42,699 nucleotides of DNA. Source: a virus. The stretch's first letter is position 1. The number at the start of each line of letters is the position of its first letter. Of this stretch, positions 1 through 9,464 are shown piece by piece. The notes below the pieces were generated by a model. It had not been told where the DNA came from. It ran no database searches and saw only the letters and a program-made list of their open reading frames with translations. The stretch spans positions 1-42,699 of IMG/VR virus record IMGVR_UViG_3300037189_013006, one strand, 5' to 3'. The position numbers and the translations under genes were made by a program.

Positions 1-749
1 TACCTGTTGCGAATGGTGGTACTGGTGTTACAGTGTCAACTGGCAGTGGTTATAATGTATTGAATACAAGTCCAATATTAACTACTCCAACGTTAGGTGC
101 ACCGGTTAGTGGAAATTTCAGTACAGGTACATTTACATGGCCAACATTTAATCAGAATACTACAGGTTCGGCGAACGCTGCAACCTATGCAACTGGCGCA
201 TCACAATCATATATTACCTCGGCACCAAACTTATCTGCTGTTGGAACATTAACCAATTTGACTGTCACTAATGCCATTTCGGGCAATGTAACTGGTTCGT
301 CCAACACATTTACCAGCACAAAACAAAATTCGCAATTTAATTCGATTGGTGTTGGTACGTCAGCTTCAGGTGTTGCCGGTGAAATACGTGCAGCAAATAA
401 TATTACTGCATATTACTCCGATGATAGATTGAAGACTAGACTTGGTGCTATCGACAATGCACTAACTAAAGTGTTATCGTTAAATGGTTTCTATTACCAT
501 GCAAATGAAACTGCTCAAGCACTAGGTTATGCTGTTCAAAATGAAGTTGGCGTTTCTGCACAAGAAGTTCAAGCAGTATTACCCGAAATTGTTGTACCTG
601 CTCCCATTGATGATAGGTATCTAACTGTTCGGTATGAGAAATTGATTCCTCTGTTGATTGAAGCAATCAAGGAACAACAAGTCATCATAACTAAGCAAGG
701 TTCTAGAATTGAAAGATTAGAATCTATTGTTGATAAATTAATCGATTGA
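1..749 (+). CDS. Tail fibre protein, 3' part, with S74 chaperone domain
   Basis: The gene is cut by the window edge: the frame is open from base 3 with PVANGGTGVTVSTG, a motif common in phage tail fibres, so the GTG at 33 is probably not the start. The middle is rich in Ser, Thr, Asn and Gly, as in fibre shafts. The C-terminal ~110 residues form an intramolecular chaperone (peptidase S74) domain: YYSDDRLK contains the Ser of the self-cleavage site and a Lys five residues later, matching the Ser-Lys dyad of endosialidase-type chaperones. SAQEVQAVLPEIV and a C-terminal helix (IIEKQ-like, ending IVDKLID) complete it. In this family the domain trimerises the fibre and then cuts itself off. It is the first of a set of receptor-binding genes. 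Confidence 0.85.
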   Translation, partial: PVANGGTGVTVSTGSGYNVLNTSPILTTPTLGAPVSGNFSTGTFTWPTFNQNTTGSANAATYATGASQSYITSAPNLSAVGTLTNLTVTNAISGNVTGSSNTFTSTKQNSQFNSIGVGTSASGVAGEIRAANNITAYYSDDRLKTRLGAIDNALTKVLSLNGFYYHANETAQALGYAVQNEVGVSAQEVQAVLPEIVVPAPIDDRYLTVRYEKLIPLLIEAIKEQQVIITKQGSRIERLESIVDKLID

Positions 750-759
750 GTTTAAAGAT

Positions 760-2376
760 ATGGCATTACCAACATCAGGTGCAATAAGTCTAGGTGATCT
801 CCAAAACTATTTGGAAGGAGTATCACCTGGAACAAATCCAACAGGATTGAATGAATATTATGCTGGTGGATCTTTTGTTACTGCTGGTTCAATTGCATTT
901 CCTGGCGGAACTTATACCGCAATACCTTCCAGTGGACAAATTTCATTAAGTAATTTTTACAACGCAAAATGGCTTGGCGGTGTGACGTATGAGTACACAA
1001 CACCCGGAACATATACAGTAACAATACCAAACTATACCGGAACTATTCGAAATTATCAATGTAGCGGCATTGTTGTTGGCGGTGGTGGTGGCGGTGGTGG
1101 CGCCTACAACGCCGACGCTTCAGCTGGACGTTCCGGCGGTGGTGGTGGCGGCGGCTGCTTCATGAATTCTTCTATAAGTGATAGTTCTAATGCTATGACT
1201 TTTACTGTTGTTGTTGGTGCGGGTGGCACTGGAGGAACATCATCGACTACTTCCGGTTCCGTTACAGTTGGCACTAAAGGTGCCAATACTACATTAACCC
1301 TGAATGGGACACTAACGTTACTAGGTGAAGGTGGCGGTGGCGGTGGAAAAGGCACACCTAGTGCTGTAGGTGCGGGCGGAACTTCAACCACTTCATATGG
1401 TGGCGGGGCGCCAAGTCAGCCAGGTATAGCGGGTGCAGGTTCGAGTGGTGGTGCTTGCTACGGAGGTCGAGGCGGAGACACGTTTCTTGCATATGGAGGT
1501 TTAGATGCTGGTCAAACAGGTTCCATATCGGCCATACACGGTTCTGGTGGACAAGGAGGAGGCGGCAGTACAGGCACTTGGTCTAATAACGGCGGTAATG
1601 GTGGCTCAGGTTATGCTAGAATAACGTTTAAAAATGGGTTCAGTTATACCACATCACAAACATTTTCAACACCAACTTCATCGGGAACATTTACTGTACC
1701 CGCAGGAATTTATCAAATATATGTGACGATGGTTGGTGCTGGTGGTAATGTTGGGGCAGCCGGAGGTTATATCGAAGGTTTAATAACTGTCACGCCTGCA
1801 GAAACATTAACCGTTCGTGTCGGGGGTACTGGCAATACAATGCCTGCAGGTAGCGGAGTAACAGGATATACATCTGCTGGTATTAATGGAGGCGGTAGAG
1901 GTTATAGATCGGCAACATCATATGCCGCACATTCGGGTGGAGGATATTCTGGATTATTTCGTAGTACAACTGCATTATTAATTGCTGGTGGTGGTGGTGG
2001 GGGGGGTACCACAACAGGAACCGGTGGTGCTGCGGGTGGCGCACTTTCTGATAATGTTGCCGTCGGTGGAGCAACTCCGGGTACGCAAATTGCAGGAGGT
2101 AATGCGCGTGGTGCATCATTGATTGGAGGCGACGGAGCTATATACGGTAAAACTGGTTCTGCGGGAGGTGGAGGCGGTGGATATTTTGGTGGTGGCGGCG
2201 CTAACAACACCACCGCATTTACCGAGTATGGTGGTGCAGGTGGATCAAATTATCCATTAACTTCTGGCGCAAACAGTGCAATTTTATACAGTCAATCCGG
2301 ATACAATACGGGCACTAGTTGGGTAGCAAGTTATGGCGGTTCGGGTCAAGGCGGACAAGTAGTAATTTATTATTAA
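760..2376 (+). CDS. Glycine-rich tail fibre/adhesin-like virion protein
   Basis: A 538-residue protein starting 10 bases after the preceding fibre gene. The N-terminus (MALPTSGAISLGDLQNYL) is a module seen at the start of many T4-like aquatic phage structural proteins. The rest alternates beta-rich segments with long glycine runs, for example GGGGGGGGAY, GGGGGGGCF and GGGGGGGTT. Such poly-Gly segments are known from gp38-type adhesins, where they pack as polyglycine II helices at the fibre tip; that match is by analogy only. Two similar halves each begin with a YT(T/V)P-type beta segment and end in a Gly-rich tract. It resembles the protein at 7594-9426. Role inferred: receptor binding. Confidence 0.6.
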   Translation: MALPTSGAISLGDLQNYLEGVSPGTNPTGLNEYYAGGSFVTAGSIAFPGGTYTAIPSSGQISLSNFYNAKWLGGVTYEYTTPGTYTVTIPNYTGTIRNYQCSGIVVGGGGGGGGAYNADASAGRSGGGGGGGCFMNSSISDSSNAMTFTVVVGAGGTGGTSSTTSGSVTVGTKGANTTLTLNGTLTLLGEGGGGGGKGTPSAVGAGGTSTTSYGGGAPSQPGIAGAGSSGGACYGGRGGDTFLAYGGLDAGQTGSISAIHGSGGQGGGGSTGTWSNNGGNGGSGYARITFKNGFSYTTSQTFSTPTSSGTFTVPAGIYQIYVTMVGAGGNVGAAGGYIEGLITVTPAETLTVRVGGTGNTMPAGSGVTGYTSAGINGGGRGYRSATSYAAHSGGGYSGLFRSTTALLIAGGGGGGGTTTGTGGAAGGALSDNVAVGGATPGTQIAGGNARGASLIGGDGAIYGKTGSAGGGGGGYFGGGGANNTTAFTEYGGAGGSNYPLTSGANSAILYSQSGYNTGTSWVASYGGSGQGGQVVIYY

Positions 2377-2385
2377 GGAATAATA

Positions 2386-2703
2386 ATGAGTAAACAACAT
2401 AGTTGGTCTGTCGACCATTTAGAATGTATAAAACAATATACAGAGGGTGCAGTTCCCGTTTGTAATATTCATTGGAAGTTAACTACCAGGAATACTGAAA
2501 ATTATGTATATACTTCAATACATAATGGCATCACATCAATTGATATGAATGTTCAAGATGCATTAAATCTTTCTAGTGATGATGCATTGAAACTAGTTTT
2601 GGATATTTTGAGTGCTGCTGGAGCACAATCTATAGAAGATGAAAATTCTATTCAACTAGATAATTTAATTGTTCCTGTTATTCCAGTTATACGTATATCA
2701 TGA
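2386..2703 (+). CDS. Small conserved phage protein of the fibre region
   Basis: A 105-residue protein with a ribosome site (AAGGAATAATA) before the ATG. The pattern (HSWSVDHLEC, then IHWKLT, ending IQLDNLIVPVIPVI) looks like a small beta-rich protein that sits beside fibre genes in T4-like phages, but I cannot name a function. Its stop overlaps the next start (ATGA), so the two are probably translationally coupled. Likely a small virion or fibre-associated protein. Confidence 0.6.
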   Translation: MSKQHSWSVDHLECIKQYTEGAVPVCNIHWKLTTRNTENYVYTSIHNGITSIDMNVQDALNLSSDDALKLVLDILSAAGAQSIEDENSIQLDNLIVPVIPVIRIS

Positions 2704-3086
2704 TACTCACTCAAGAATTACTTACAGCAGTCGATGTATGTGAGCATGGACAACAAACAGCCGAAACATATAATTGCATAAATCTCGATCTCAATACGGT
2801 TGAAAAGATTATGCAAGAAAATAATATGCCAGGTTATGCAAATTGGGTTAGATCATTATTTTCTAATCAAACTGCATTAAAAGTATCAAAATACTATGAA
2901 TATATTCAATATTTGGTATATGATCCAATAGAAAAACATTTCAAATCTACACCGAATGAATCTGATATATCGGCAATTAAAGAACAAATAATTTTAGATA
3001 ATCCTGACGTTCAACAGTCTTTAATTATTGCTTATGAAGAAATAAAATCTTTAGATGGATCGGTGTATAGATTTCCGATACATTAA
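2700..3086 (+). CDS. Hypothetical protein
   Basis: A 128-residue, mainly helical and acidic protein with no motif I recognise. It starts inside the stop codon of the preceding gene (ATGA overlap), which supports it as real and coupled. Codon use matches its neighbours. About 55 bases of non-coding sequence follow, including a weak late-promoter-like CTAAATAA near 3111. Confidence 0.5.
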   Translation: MILTQELLTAVDVCEHGQQTAETYNCINLDLNTVEKIMQENNMPGYANWVRSLFSNQTALKVSKYYEYIQYLVYDPIEKHFKSTPNESDISAIKEQIILDNPDVQQSLIIAYEEIKSLDGSVYRFPIH

Positions 3087-3141
3087 TATTTAATGTGGAT
3101 GGTAGTTAACTAAATAATCCATTCATATGGAGAATTAAAAG

Positions 3142-3483
3142 ATGCCAGCTGCCTATTCTGACTTATACCTAGAACAAGGAACAACTTTTGTAACATCGGT
3201 TACGCTTGATGGAAATAATGGTGAACCTTATAACCTTAATTATTTTACAGTAAGAAGTCAAGCTAGGCGTTCATATTATTCAAGTAACGCTACTCTGACA
3301 TTTACGTCCACGATTACTGATGCTGCTAATGGAGTAATTCAATTATCTGCAACACCAAGTGTCACCGCAAATGTGCCTGCGGGTAAATTAGTATATGATG
3401 TTCTACTTACTGACAGCAATAGTGAGACAGTAACGCGTGTTCTTGAAGGACAAATATTTGTTTCTCCATCAGTAACACGATAA
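3142..3483 (+). CDS. Small beta-rich virion protein of the fibre region
   Basis: A 113-residue protein with a good ribosome site (GGAG) before ATG. The sequence (YLEQGTTFVTSVTLDG, then LTFTSTITDAANGVIQLSA, then KLVYDVLLTDSNSETVTRVLEGQIFVSPSVTR) reads as an all-beta domain like the Ig/BppU-like N-terminal domains that anchor fibres or baseplate parts. It sits just before the large fibre gene. Function is inferred from fold impression and position only. Confidence 0.6.
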   Translation: MPAAYSDLYLEQGTTFVTSVTLDGNNGEPYNLNYFTVRSQARRSYYSSNATLTFTSTITDAANGVIQLSATPSVTANVPAGKLVYDVLLTDSNSETVTRVLEGQIFVSPSVTR

Positions 3484-3492
3484 GGGCTCAAC

Positions 3493-6400
3493 ATGCCAAA
3501 TGTTACAGTTAATCCAATACAAACAATTAGTGTAAGAGTAAATCCTGGTAATCAAACTGTAGTACAGTCAACCTCTCAATTTGTTGGCGCATCTAATACT
3601 AGTGGTAGTGGAGGTGGCATTTCTGCTTCCGGTTATCTAAACAATTCTGTTATTTTTGCTAACACTACGGGTTACTTATCAAATACTAACACCATAAAAT
3701 TCTTCTCTTCGAATAACTCGTTGTATGTTGCTAATGCGGTCATAACCGGTTATGGTATTGTATTTCCGGATGGATCAATACAAACCGCAGCAGCATCAGG
3801 CACTTTAGCACAATCTGCATTTGATGAAGCTAATTCAGCTAACGTACTAGCTCAAGCGGCATTTACTTCTGCAAATACTGCCTCATCAAATACTATTCAG
3901 TTACAAGGTGGTCTTAATACTGCCAATGCTAATATAAGTTTACTTCAAGGTGGATTAAATACTGCCAATGCCAATATAGCATATATTCTTGGTGTGGACC
4001 TAGCACAGAATACTAGTATAAGTTTACTTCAAGGTGGATTAAATACTGCCAATGCCAATATTGCTTATATACTTGGTGTGGACCTAGCACAAAACACCTT
4101 AATATCAGCAGCAAATACATTAGCTCAAGGTGCATTTGATAAAGCTAATTCATCTAACGTACTAGCACAAAATGCATACAATCAAGCAAACTTAGATATT
4201 ACCTCAATTTCCACAACTCCTGGAGTATATGGTAATTCAACTTATGTTCCCGTTACAACTATTGCCGCTAACGGTAGAGTAACATCAATTGTTAATACAG
4301 CAATCTCCGGTGTTACTATTGGTACAACTACAATTAATCCCGCTGGCACAACACTAACATTAGGCGGTTTAACTTCGATTACTGTAACTCAAGATGCTAC
4401 ATCTGCGTTGCAATTGGCCACAAAACAATATGTTGATGCTGCAATATCGAATACAAACTATCACCTTGCAGCTCAAATATCGACAACAGGTCCATTAACT
4501 GCAACATATAATAATGGATCTTCTGGTATTGGTGCAAACTTAACAAATTCTGGAACACAGACTGCATTAGTTATTGACAGTTACACAACTCTACCAAATG
4601 ATAGAGTTTTGGTCAAGAATCAAACTCTAGCAAATCAAAATGGTGTTTATGTTGTCACTTCAAATGGATCAATATCCACAAATTGGATACTGACAAGAGC
4701 ATCTGATTATGATCAAAGTATTCTAAATGAAGTTTCTGCAGGTGATTATGTATTTGTTAGTGGTGGAGCAATAAATGGTAATACTTCATGGATTCAAACC
4801 TCGACTGGAACAATAGTAATTGGAACTTCTCCAATCACTTTTGTGCAGATTGCTGGACCTGGAACTTATAGTGCCGCTGCTCCAATAACATTAACAGGAA
4901 CTCAGTTCTCACTTGCGACCACAGGAACTGCTGGAACTTATGGTAACTCTGCATATATTCCAGTATTAACTACAGACACGTATGGTAGAGTTTCTTCTGT
5001 ATCTAATACAGCAATCTCTATTCCTATTTCGCAAGTAATTGGATTACAAGGACTTGAAGATAGTCAGAATACCAATATTTCATTGTTACAAGATGGTCTT
5101 AATACCGCTAATGCCAATATTTCTTATATATTTGGTGTGAACCTAGCACAAAACACCTTAATAACGGCAGCAAATACATTAGCTCAAGGTGCATTTGATA
5201 AAGCTAATTCAGCTAATGTATTGGCACAAAATTCTTACAATTATGCGAATACATTATTACCTAATACCGGATCATTAATTACTGTTAATCCTGTATCGAG
5301 TTTATACCTTCCTAATACAGGTTCAAATTCAAATCCAACACTATCAATTGGTTATGCAAATACTGGATTGTATAGTCCAGCATTAGGAGATATTGCAATA
5401 ACTGCAAATGGATACACACAGTTCTATGTTGCGGGTACAAACCCTGCATCCAATTATTTGCAAATAACTGGAGCCAGTTCTGGAAATAGTCCCAGTATTA
5501 TTGCACAAGGTTCTGATGCCAACGTTTCTATATTAATGAGAAGCAAGGGTAACGGAATAATTAACTTGCAGGTGCAATCGACGACCGCAAGTGCGAATAG
5601 TACTTTGTTTCAAATTAGAGAAGATACCACTATAGGTGCTGGCACTTCATCATTAACCTTAGTTGGTGCATCCGTGGCCAGCGGTAGAGTGGCTTTGCGT
5701 AGCAGTAAAGCTCTCTTTTTGGGATCTTCGGCAGGTAATGATATAGGATTTTACACCGGTGCAACAACAACTTCTGATGGCAGCAAGCAATTTAATATAA
5801 ACTCTGTGACAAGTGCTGTCAATTATTTACAAGTTTCTGGTGCAACTTCAGGTAATAATAGTCCAATATTATCGGCAATAGGATCAAATACTGATATCAA
5901 CATAATATTGTCACCAAAAGGTAGTGGTTCGATCCAAGTGAGTGGTCCACCTGGTGTTCCAGCGGGATTAGTTCTTAGCCGCGATACTACTACAGTAACT
6001 AATAGCGCAAGATTATTTTTTGATAGTTCGACAGCCCCTTTTGCAATTTATAGCAGCGGCGGTGCTGGTGGTTTGCTTATTAACTCGACTGCAAGTCCTG
6101 CAAATGCTATAACAGGCTCAGGTGGTACTTCCGGTGTAACTCAATTTCGTATCGCATCGCTGGCGTCATCCGTCAATTTTTTACAAGTTATTGGTGCAAT
6201 TTTAGGTAATAATCCAATACTGTCAGCACAAGGTGCTAATACTGATATCAACATTACAATGACACCGAAAGGTAACGGTGCCGTAAACTTAACATCTGGT
6301 TTATTGTTTACCGGTGCTAATACAATAACAGGTGCTAATAATGGTATTACATTTGTTGATGGAACATTACAAATTACTGCTGCCGCATCTAATGCATATT

Positions 6401-7125
6401 CTCAAGCAGCATTTACTACTGCCAATAACGCCTCATCAAATACGATTCAGTTACAAGGTGGTCTTAATACTGCTAATGCTAATATTGCTTATATTCTTGG
6501 TGTTGATAATGCACAGAATACATTAATATTAGCAGCAAATACATTAGCTCAAGGTGCATTTGATAAATCTAATTCAGCTAACATACTAGCTCAAGGTGCA
6601 TTTGATAAAGCTAATGGTAGTTCATCCGGTTACTTAGCAAACTCAATTATCTTTGCCAACACCACAGGTTACTTATCAAACACCAGTACTATTAAATTCT
6701 TCGCATCAAATAATTCATTATATGTTGCTAATGCGGTCATAACTGGTTATGGTATTGTATTCTCTGATGGTACCACTCAGACAAGTGCTGCCTCTTATGC
6801 GCCTAGAGTTACAAGTATTGCTAGTGCTAATCCAATTATTCCTGTCAGCACAAGTACAGATCAATATAACATCACAGCATTGGCAGTAGCCGCATCCGTT
6901 TCAATTCCGACTGGCACACCCGTAGATGCACAGAAATTAATGATACGAATTAAAGACAACGGAACTGCAAGAGCATTATCTTGGAACATTTCTGGCGCCA
7001 ACTCATATCGAGTAGTGGGAACAACATTACCAACTACTACAGTTGCCAGTAAAGTTACTTACGTCGGATGTATCTACAATTCTCAAGATTCGTTTTGGGA
7101 TGTGATTGCAGTAACACAACAATGA
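3493..7125 (+). CDS. Long repeat-rich tail fibre protein
   Basis: A 1210-residue fibre-type protein. It contains many copies of a coiled-coil-like unit (QGGLNTANANIAYILGVD, LAQGAFDKANSANVLAQ), a TKQYVDAAI motif typical of T4-like fibres, and VFPDGSIQTAAAS/VFSDGTTQTSAAS motifs. Residues about 46-102 recur at about 1045-1101. In the middle, three units of roughly 95 residues share a NYLQVxGAxSGN...DINIxLxPKGxG pattern. The C-terminus is a compact beta domain (ALSWNISGANSYRVVG ... FWDVIAVTQQ). It probably forms a trimeric shaft with a distal binding tip. The stop codon overlaps the start of the cupin gene. Confidence 0.8.
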   Translation: MPNVTVNPIQTISVRVNPGNQTVVQSTSQFVGASNTSGSGGGISASGYLNNSVIFANTTGYLSNTNTIKFFSSNNSLYVANAVITGYGIVFPDGSIQTAAASGTLAQSAFDEANSANVLAQAAFTSANTASSNTIQLQGGLNTANANISLLQGGLNTANANIAYILGVDLAQNTSISLLQGGLNTANANIAYILGVDLAQNTLISAANTLAQGAFDKANSSNVLAQNAYNQANLDITSISTTPGVYGNSTYVPVTTIAANGRVTSIVNTAISGVTIGTTTINPAGTTLTLGGLTSITVTQDATSALQLATKQYVDAAISNTNYHLAAQISTTGPLTATYNNGSSGIGANLTNSGTQTALVIDSYTTLPNDRVLVKNQTLANQNGVYVVTSNGSISTNWILTRASDYDQSILNEVSAGDYVFVSGGAINGNTSWIQTSTGTIVIGTSPITFVQIAGPGTYSAAAPITLTGTQFSLATTGTAGTYGNSAYIPVLTTDTYGRVSSVSNTAISIPISQVIGLQGLEDSQNTNISLLQDGLNTANANISYIFGVNLAQNTLITAANTLAQGAFDKANSANVLAQNSYNYANTLLPNTGSLITVNPVSSLYLPNTGSNSNPTLSIGYANTGLYSPALGDIAITANGYTQFYVAGTNPASNYLQITGASSGNSPSIIAQGSDANVSILMRSKGNGIINLQVQSTTASANSTLFQIREDTTIGAGTSSLTLVGASVASGRVALRSSKALFLGSSAGNDIGFYTGATTTSDGSKQFNINSVTSAVNYLQVSGATSGNNSPILSAIGSNTDINIILSPKGSGSIQVSGPPGVPAGLVLSRDTTTVTNSARLFFDSSTAPFAIYSSGGAGGLLINSTASPANAITGSGGTSGVTQFRIASLASSVNFLQVIGAILGNNPILSAQGANTDINITMTPKGNGAVNLTSGLLFTGANTITGANNGITFVDGTLQITAAASNAYSQAAFTTANNASSNTIQLQGGLNTANANIAYILGVDNAQNTLILAANTLAQGAFDKSNSANILAQGAFDKANGSSSGYLANSIIFANTTGYLSNTSTIKFFASNNSLYVANAVITGYGIVFSDGTTQTSAASYAPRVTSIASANPIIPVSTSTDQYNITALAVAASVSIPTGTPVDAQKLMIRIKDNGTARALSWNISGANSYRVVGTTLPTTTVASKVTYVGCIYNSQDSFWDVIAVTQQ
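3628..3798 (+). repeat. 57-residue repeat, N-terminal copy
   Basis: This encodes SGYLNNSVIFANTTGYLSN and the following residues to TAAAS. A closely similar 57-residue copy lies at 6625-6795 near the other end of the same gene. Confidence 0.8.
3933..4100 (+). repeat. Tandem 84-base repeat in fibre gene
   Basis: Two near-identical 84-base units (starting at 3933 and 4017) encode a 28-residue block with LLQGGLNTANANIAYILGVD. Partial copies recur near 3895, 5085 and 6445. The in-frame length allows shaft extension or shortening by recombination. Confidence 0.8.
6625..6795 (+). repeat. 57-residue repeat, C-terminal copy
   Basis: Second copy of the block at 3628-3798 (SGYLANSIIFANTTGYLSN through TSAAS), with scattered substitutions, placed just before the C-terminal domain. 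Confidence 0.8.
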
Positions 7126-7406
7126 TAACTAATTTAATACCAACTTACAGTTTTGATTATGGAAATACCAAAACTCATGTATATCATGCGAAAGTTGTCG
7201 GAGAAGGATTACCAAAACATGAACATACTATCGCACATCTGACATATTGTGTGCAAGGTAAATGTGCAATACGTAAAGAAAATTTATATCTAGAAATCGA
7301 TAAATATCACACACCGGTTAAACTAAAAGCCAATGAATGGCACAGTATTGAAGCGATAGAACCGGATAGTATTTTTATCAATGTTTTTCCAAATGAGGAT
7401 TTATAA
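7122..7406 (+). CDS. Small cupin-fold protein
   Basis: The ATG at 7122 overlaps the fibre stop (ATGA) and gives a 94-residue protein; an earlier start at 7068 would lie inside the fibre gene and is less likely. The sequence contains GEGLPKHEHTIAHLTYCVQGK, a cupin motif 1-like H-x-H pattern, and a second motif with NEWHSIEA. It is a single-domain cupin. Small cupins are occasionally found among phage fibre genes; whether this one binds metal, modifies the fibre or binds a sugar is unknown. Confidence 0.65.
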   Translation: MITNLIPTYSFDYGNTKTHVYHAKVVGEGLPKHEHTIAHLTYCVQGKCAIRKENLYLEIDKYHTPVKLKANEWHSIEAIEPDSIFINVFPNEDL

Positions 7407-7597
7407 TGCCAGCAATAGCAGTTATCAATAATACAACAGGTGAATTATATGGCGTAATTATGGCCGAATTAAATGATGAGTGTCGAGAGGGTCACAGATT
7501 TGAATTGGTTCCGGATAATGATCCAGTAAATAATATTTGGAACGGAGAAAAATTTGTGCCTAGATCAGGACAAAAAGTTACACCTTTGGAAATATGA
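7406..7597 (+). CDS. Small hypothetical protein of the fibre region
   Basis: A 63-residue protein whose ATG shares one base with the preceding stop (TAATG), and whose own stop overlaps the next start (ATGA). The end (NNIWNGEKFVPRSGQKVTPLEI) has the WNGxxFV pattern that recurs in small fibre-associated phage proteins. Role unknown. Confidence 0.55.
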   Translation: MPAIAVINNTTGELYGVIMAELNDECREGHRFELVPDNDPVNNIWNGEKFVPRSGQKVTPLEI

Positions 7598-9426
7598 GCA
7601 AAGTCACAATAGTATTAACTTCTGGTACCACTTGGACTGTACCGATAGATTGTACATCAGCTACAGTTGAAGTTGTTGGAGGCTGTGATTTTTCAGGTTC
7701 TGGTAATGGCGGGGGTTATTCTAAAACTAATAATGTAAGTTTAACGCCACTTCAAAAAGTATATATACAAATAGGTCTTCAAACTACACTCACTTGGTTT
7801 AATAAAGACACTAATTCTGCCCCAACATATACGGCCAACGGTGCTTCGGCCACTCAAAGTTCCAGTAGCGGAATAGGTGATATTAAGTATAGTGGAGGAT
7901 TGTCACCGACGCCGACCACTTTCGCTAATGCTCCAGGATGTTGCTCGTATTACTACATATATGGCGGCGCGGGAGGACAAGCAGGACCAAATGGCAACGG
8001 CGCAAATGGAGGTTCAGCAACCGCTGTTGGAGATAATACTTTTGGCGGAGGCGGCGGCGGCGGCGGAGCTAACGGAGGTACAGTAGGTAGTGATGCCGGC
8101 AATTCTCCTTATAGAGGTGGCGCTGGCGGAAATTCTTTTTTCGGTTCGGGTGGTATAGGACAAACGGCATCTATTAGTGCCACATCAGGCACCAACGGCA
8201 GTGGTGGCGGAGGATCATATGCTACTAGCACATCATCACCGGGGACCGCGGGTAATGGAAGTTTGTCTTATTTTTGGACAGACAGTTATTCAAAAATATC
8301 TTACGGAGTAAGTGGTGGACCCGGCGGATCCGTTAATTCAACTACATCAAGCACTAACAATTTTGTCGGCGGATCATATGCGGTAAATACTGGAATGACA
8401 GCAGGTTTTGGTTTTATAGTTATCACATATACTCCAACATCACCACAAACAGGAACTTATGTAGAGGCTATTACAAATAATTCTCCAGCAGGTTGGAAAG
8501 TACCTGCCGGTGTGACTTCATTGAAGATTGAATGCGTTGGTGCGGGGGGAACTGGCAATAGTTTTTCTACGGTATCTCCAGCCAATACTGCAGGCGCCGG
8601 CGGTTCATATGCTTCAAATACTGTTGCAGTAACACCCAATGATATTTTAAATATTCAAGTCGGCGTATCACAATCGTACTCTGCTGGCGGTCAGAATAGT
8701 AGCACTCCAGGGTCTACTGTCGTTAAAACAAATAGTGGTGTCGTATTAGTTTGTGCAACCGGTGCTGCTGGGGGTATTCTGAGTCTCGGCGCCAATAACA
8801 TAGGTTCCACAACGTTCCTTGGGGGTGCAGCGGGTAACAATGCTTTTGCTTCTACTCCGGGAGTTAACGCCGGTGGTGGTGGTGGTGGCGCAGCAGGTCC
8901 AGGAGGAGCAGGTAAAGCAGGAGGTAATGCAAGTGCAACAGCCACTTCTGGGCGCGCCGGTGGCGGTGGCGGTGCTGGCGGAACTTCTAGTACAGTAGGC
9001 GGAAATGCGAGCGCAACTGTTGCTGGTGCTGGTGGTGCAGGTCCTGCTGGCAGCGGCGGCGGTTCCGCAGGAACATCAGGTGCCAATCCGGGTAATGGCA
9101 CCAATGGTGGTGGTGGTGGTGGAGGATTTTCATCAGCTACACCAAGCCGTTGGTTGGGTGGTACTGGAGGATCAAATACGGTGTCATCATGGACAACTTC
9201 GGTACAAAATGCCACTTATGGTCCTGGCGGTGGCGGTGGCGGTGCTGGTGCGCCAACCGGAGGTGGCAATGGTGGTCCTGGAGGTGGCTACGGTGGAGGC
9301 GGTGGTGGTGGTGGCATAAGCGAATCGGTTCAACGAGGTGCGGGCGGCCTAATCATACTAACATATACAGTAACAGCAGCAAACAACATAAGTAGTCCTG
9401 AAATGACTCCAATGTTCTTTAGGTAA
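7594..9426 (+). CDS. Glycine-rich adhesin-like virion protein
   Basis: A 610-residue protein coupled to its upstream neighbour. It has two beta-rich starts (TIVLTSGTTWTVPIDCTSATVEVVG at the N-terminus and a matching GWKVPAGVTSLKIECVGAGG near residue 300), each followed by a Gly-rich tract with GGGGGGGG runs, and ends GGLIILTYTV. This two-unit design parallels the protein at 760-2376. Likely a receptor-binding or tail-tip protein; the glycine tracts could pack as polyglycine II helices as in gp38-type adhesins. The high local GC reflects Gly codons. Confidence 0.6.
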   Translation: MSKVTIVLTSGTTWTVPIDCTSATVEVVGGCDFSGSGNGGGYSKTNNVSLTPLQKVYIQIGLQTTLTWFNKDTNSAPTYTANGASATQSSSSGIGDIKYSGGLSPTPTTFANAPGCCSYYYIYGGAGGQAGPNGNGANGGSATAVGDNTFGGGGGGGGANGGTVGSDAGNSPYRGGAGGNSFFGSGGIGQTASISATSGTNGSGGGGSYATSTSSPGTAGNGSLSYFWTDSYSKISYGVSGGPGGSVNSTTSSTNNFVGGSYAVNTGMTAGFGFIVITYTPTSPQTGTYVEAITNNSPAGWKVPAGVTSLKIECVGAGGTGNSFSTVSPANTAGAGGSYASNTVAVTPNDILNIQVGVSQSYSAGGQNSSTPGSTVVKTNSGVVLVCATGAAGGILSLGANNIGSTTFLGGAAGNNAFASTPGVNAGGGGGGAAGPGGAGKAGGNASATATSGRAGGGGGAGGTSSTVGGNASATVAGAGGAGPAGSGGGSAGTSGANPGNGTNGGGGGGGFSSATPSRWLGGTGGSNTVSSWTTSVQNATYGPGGGGGGAGAPTGGGNGGPGGGYGGGGGGGGISESVQRGAGGLIILTYTVTAANNISSPEMTPMFFR

Positions 9427-9428
9427 AA

Positions 9429-9436
9429 CATAAATA
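9429..9436 (+). promoter_or_regulatory. Late-promoter-like motif CATAAATA upstream of gp13
   Basis: One mismatch from the T4 late promoter TATAAATA, 28 bases upstream of the gp13 ATG and just after the stop of the fibre cluster. Confidence 0.5.
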
Positions 9437-9464
9437 GTAATACCAACATAAAAGATGGATTAAA

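Noticed and set aside
3933-4100. CRISPR-like repeats
   Set aside because: Repeats are tandem, in frame and encode fibre shaft units; there are no spacers.
8691-9215. Proline-rich minus-strand frame of 174 codons (also 1104-1391 and 1902-2213)
   Set aside because: These are mirror images of glycine codons (GGN read as NCC) in the adhesin genes, not real proteins.
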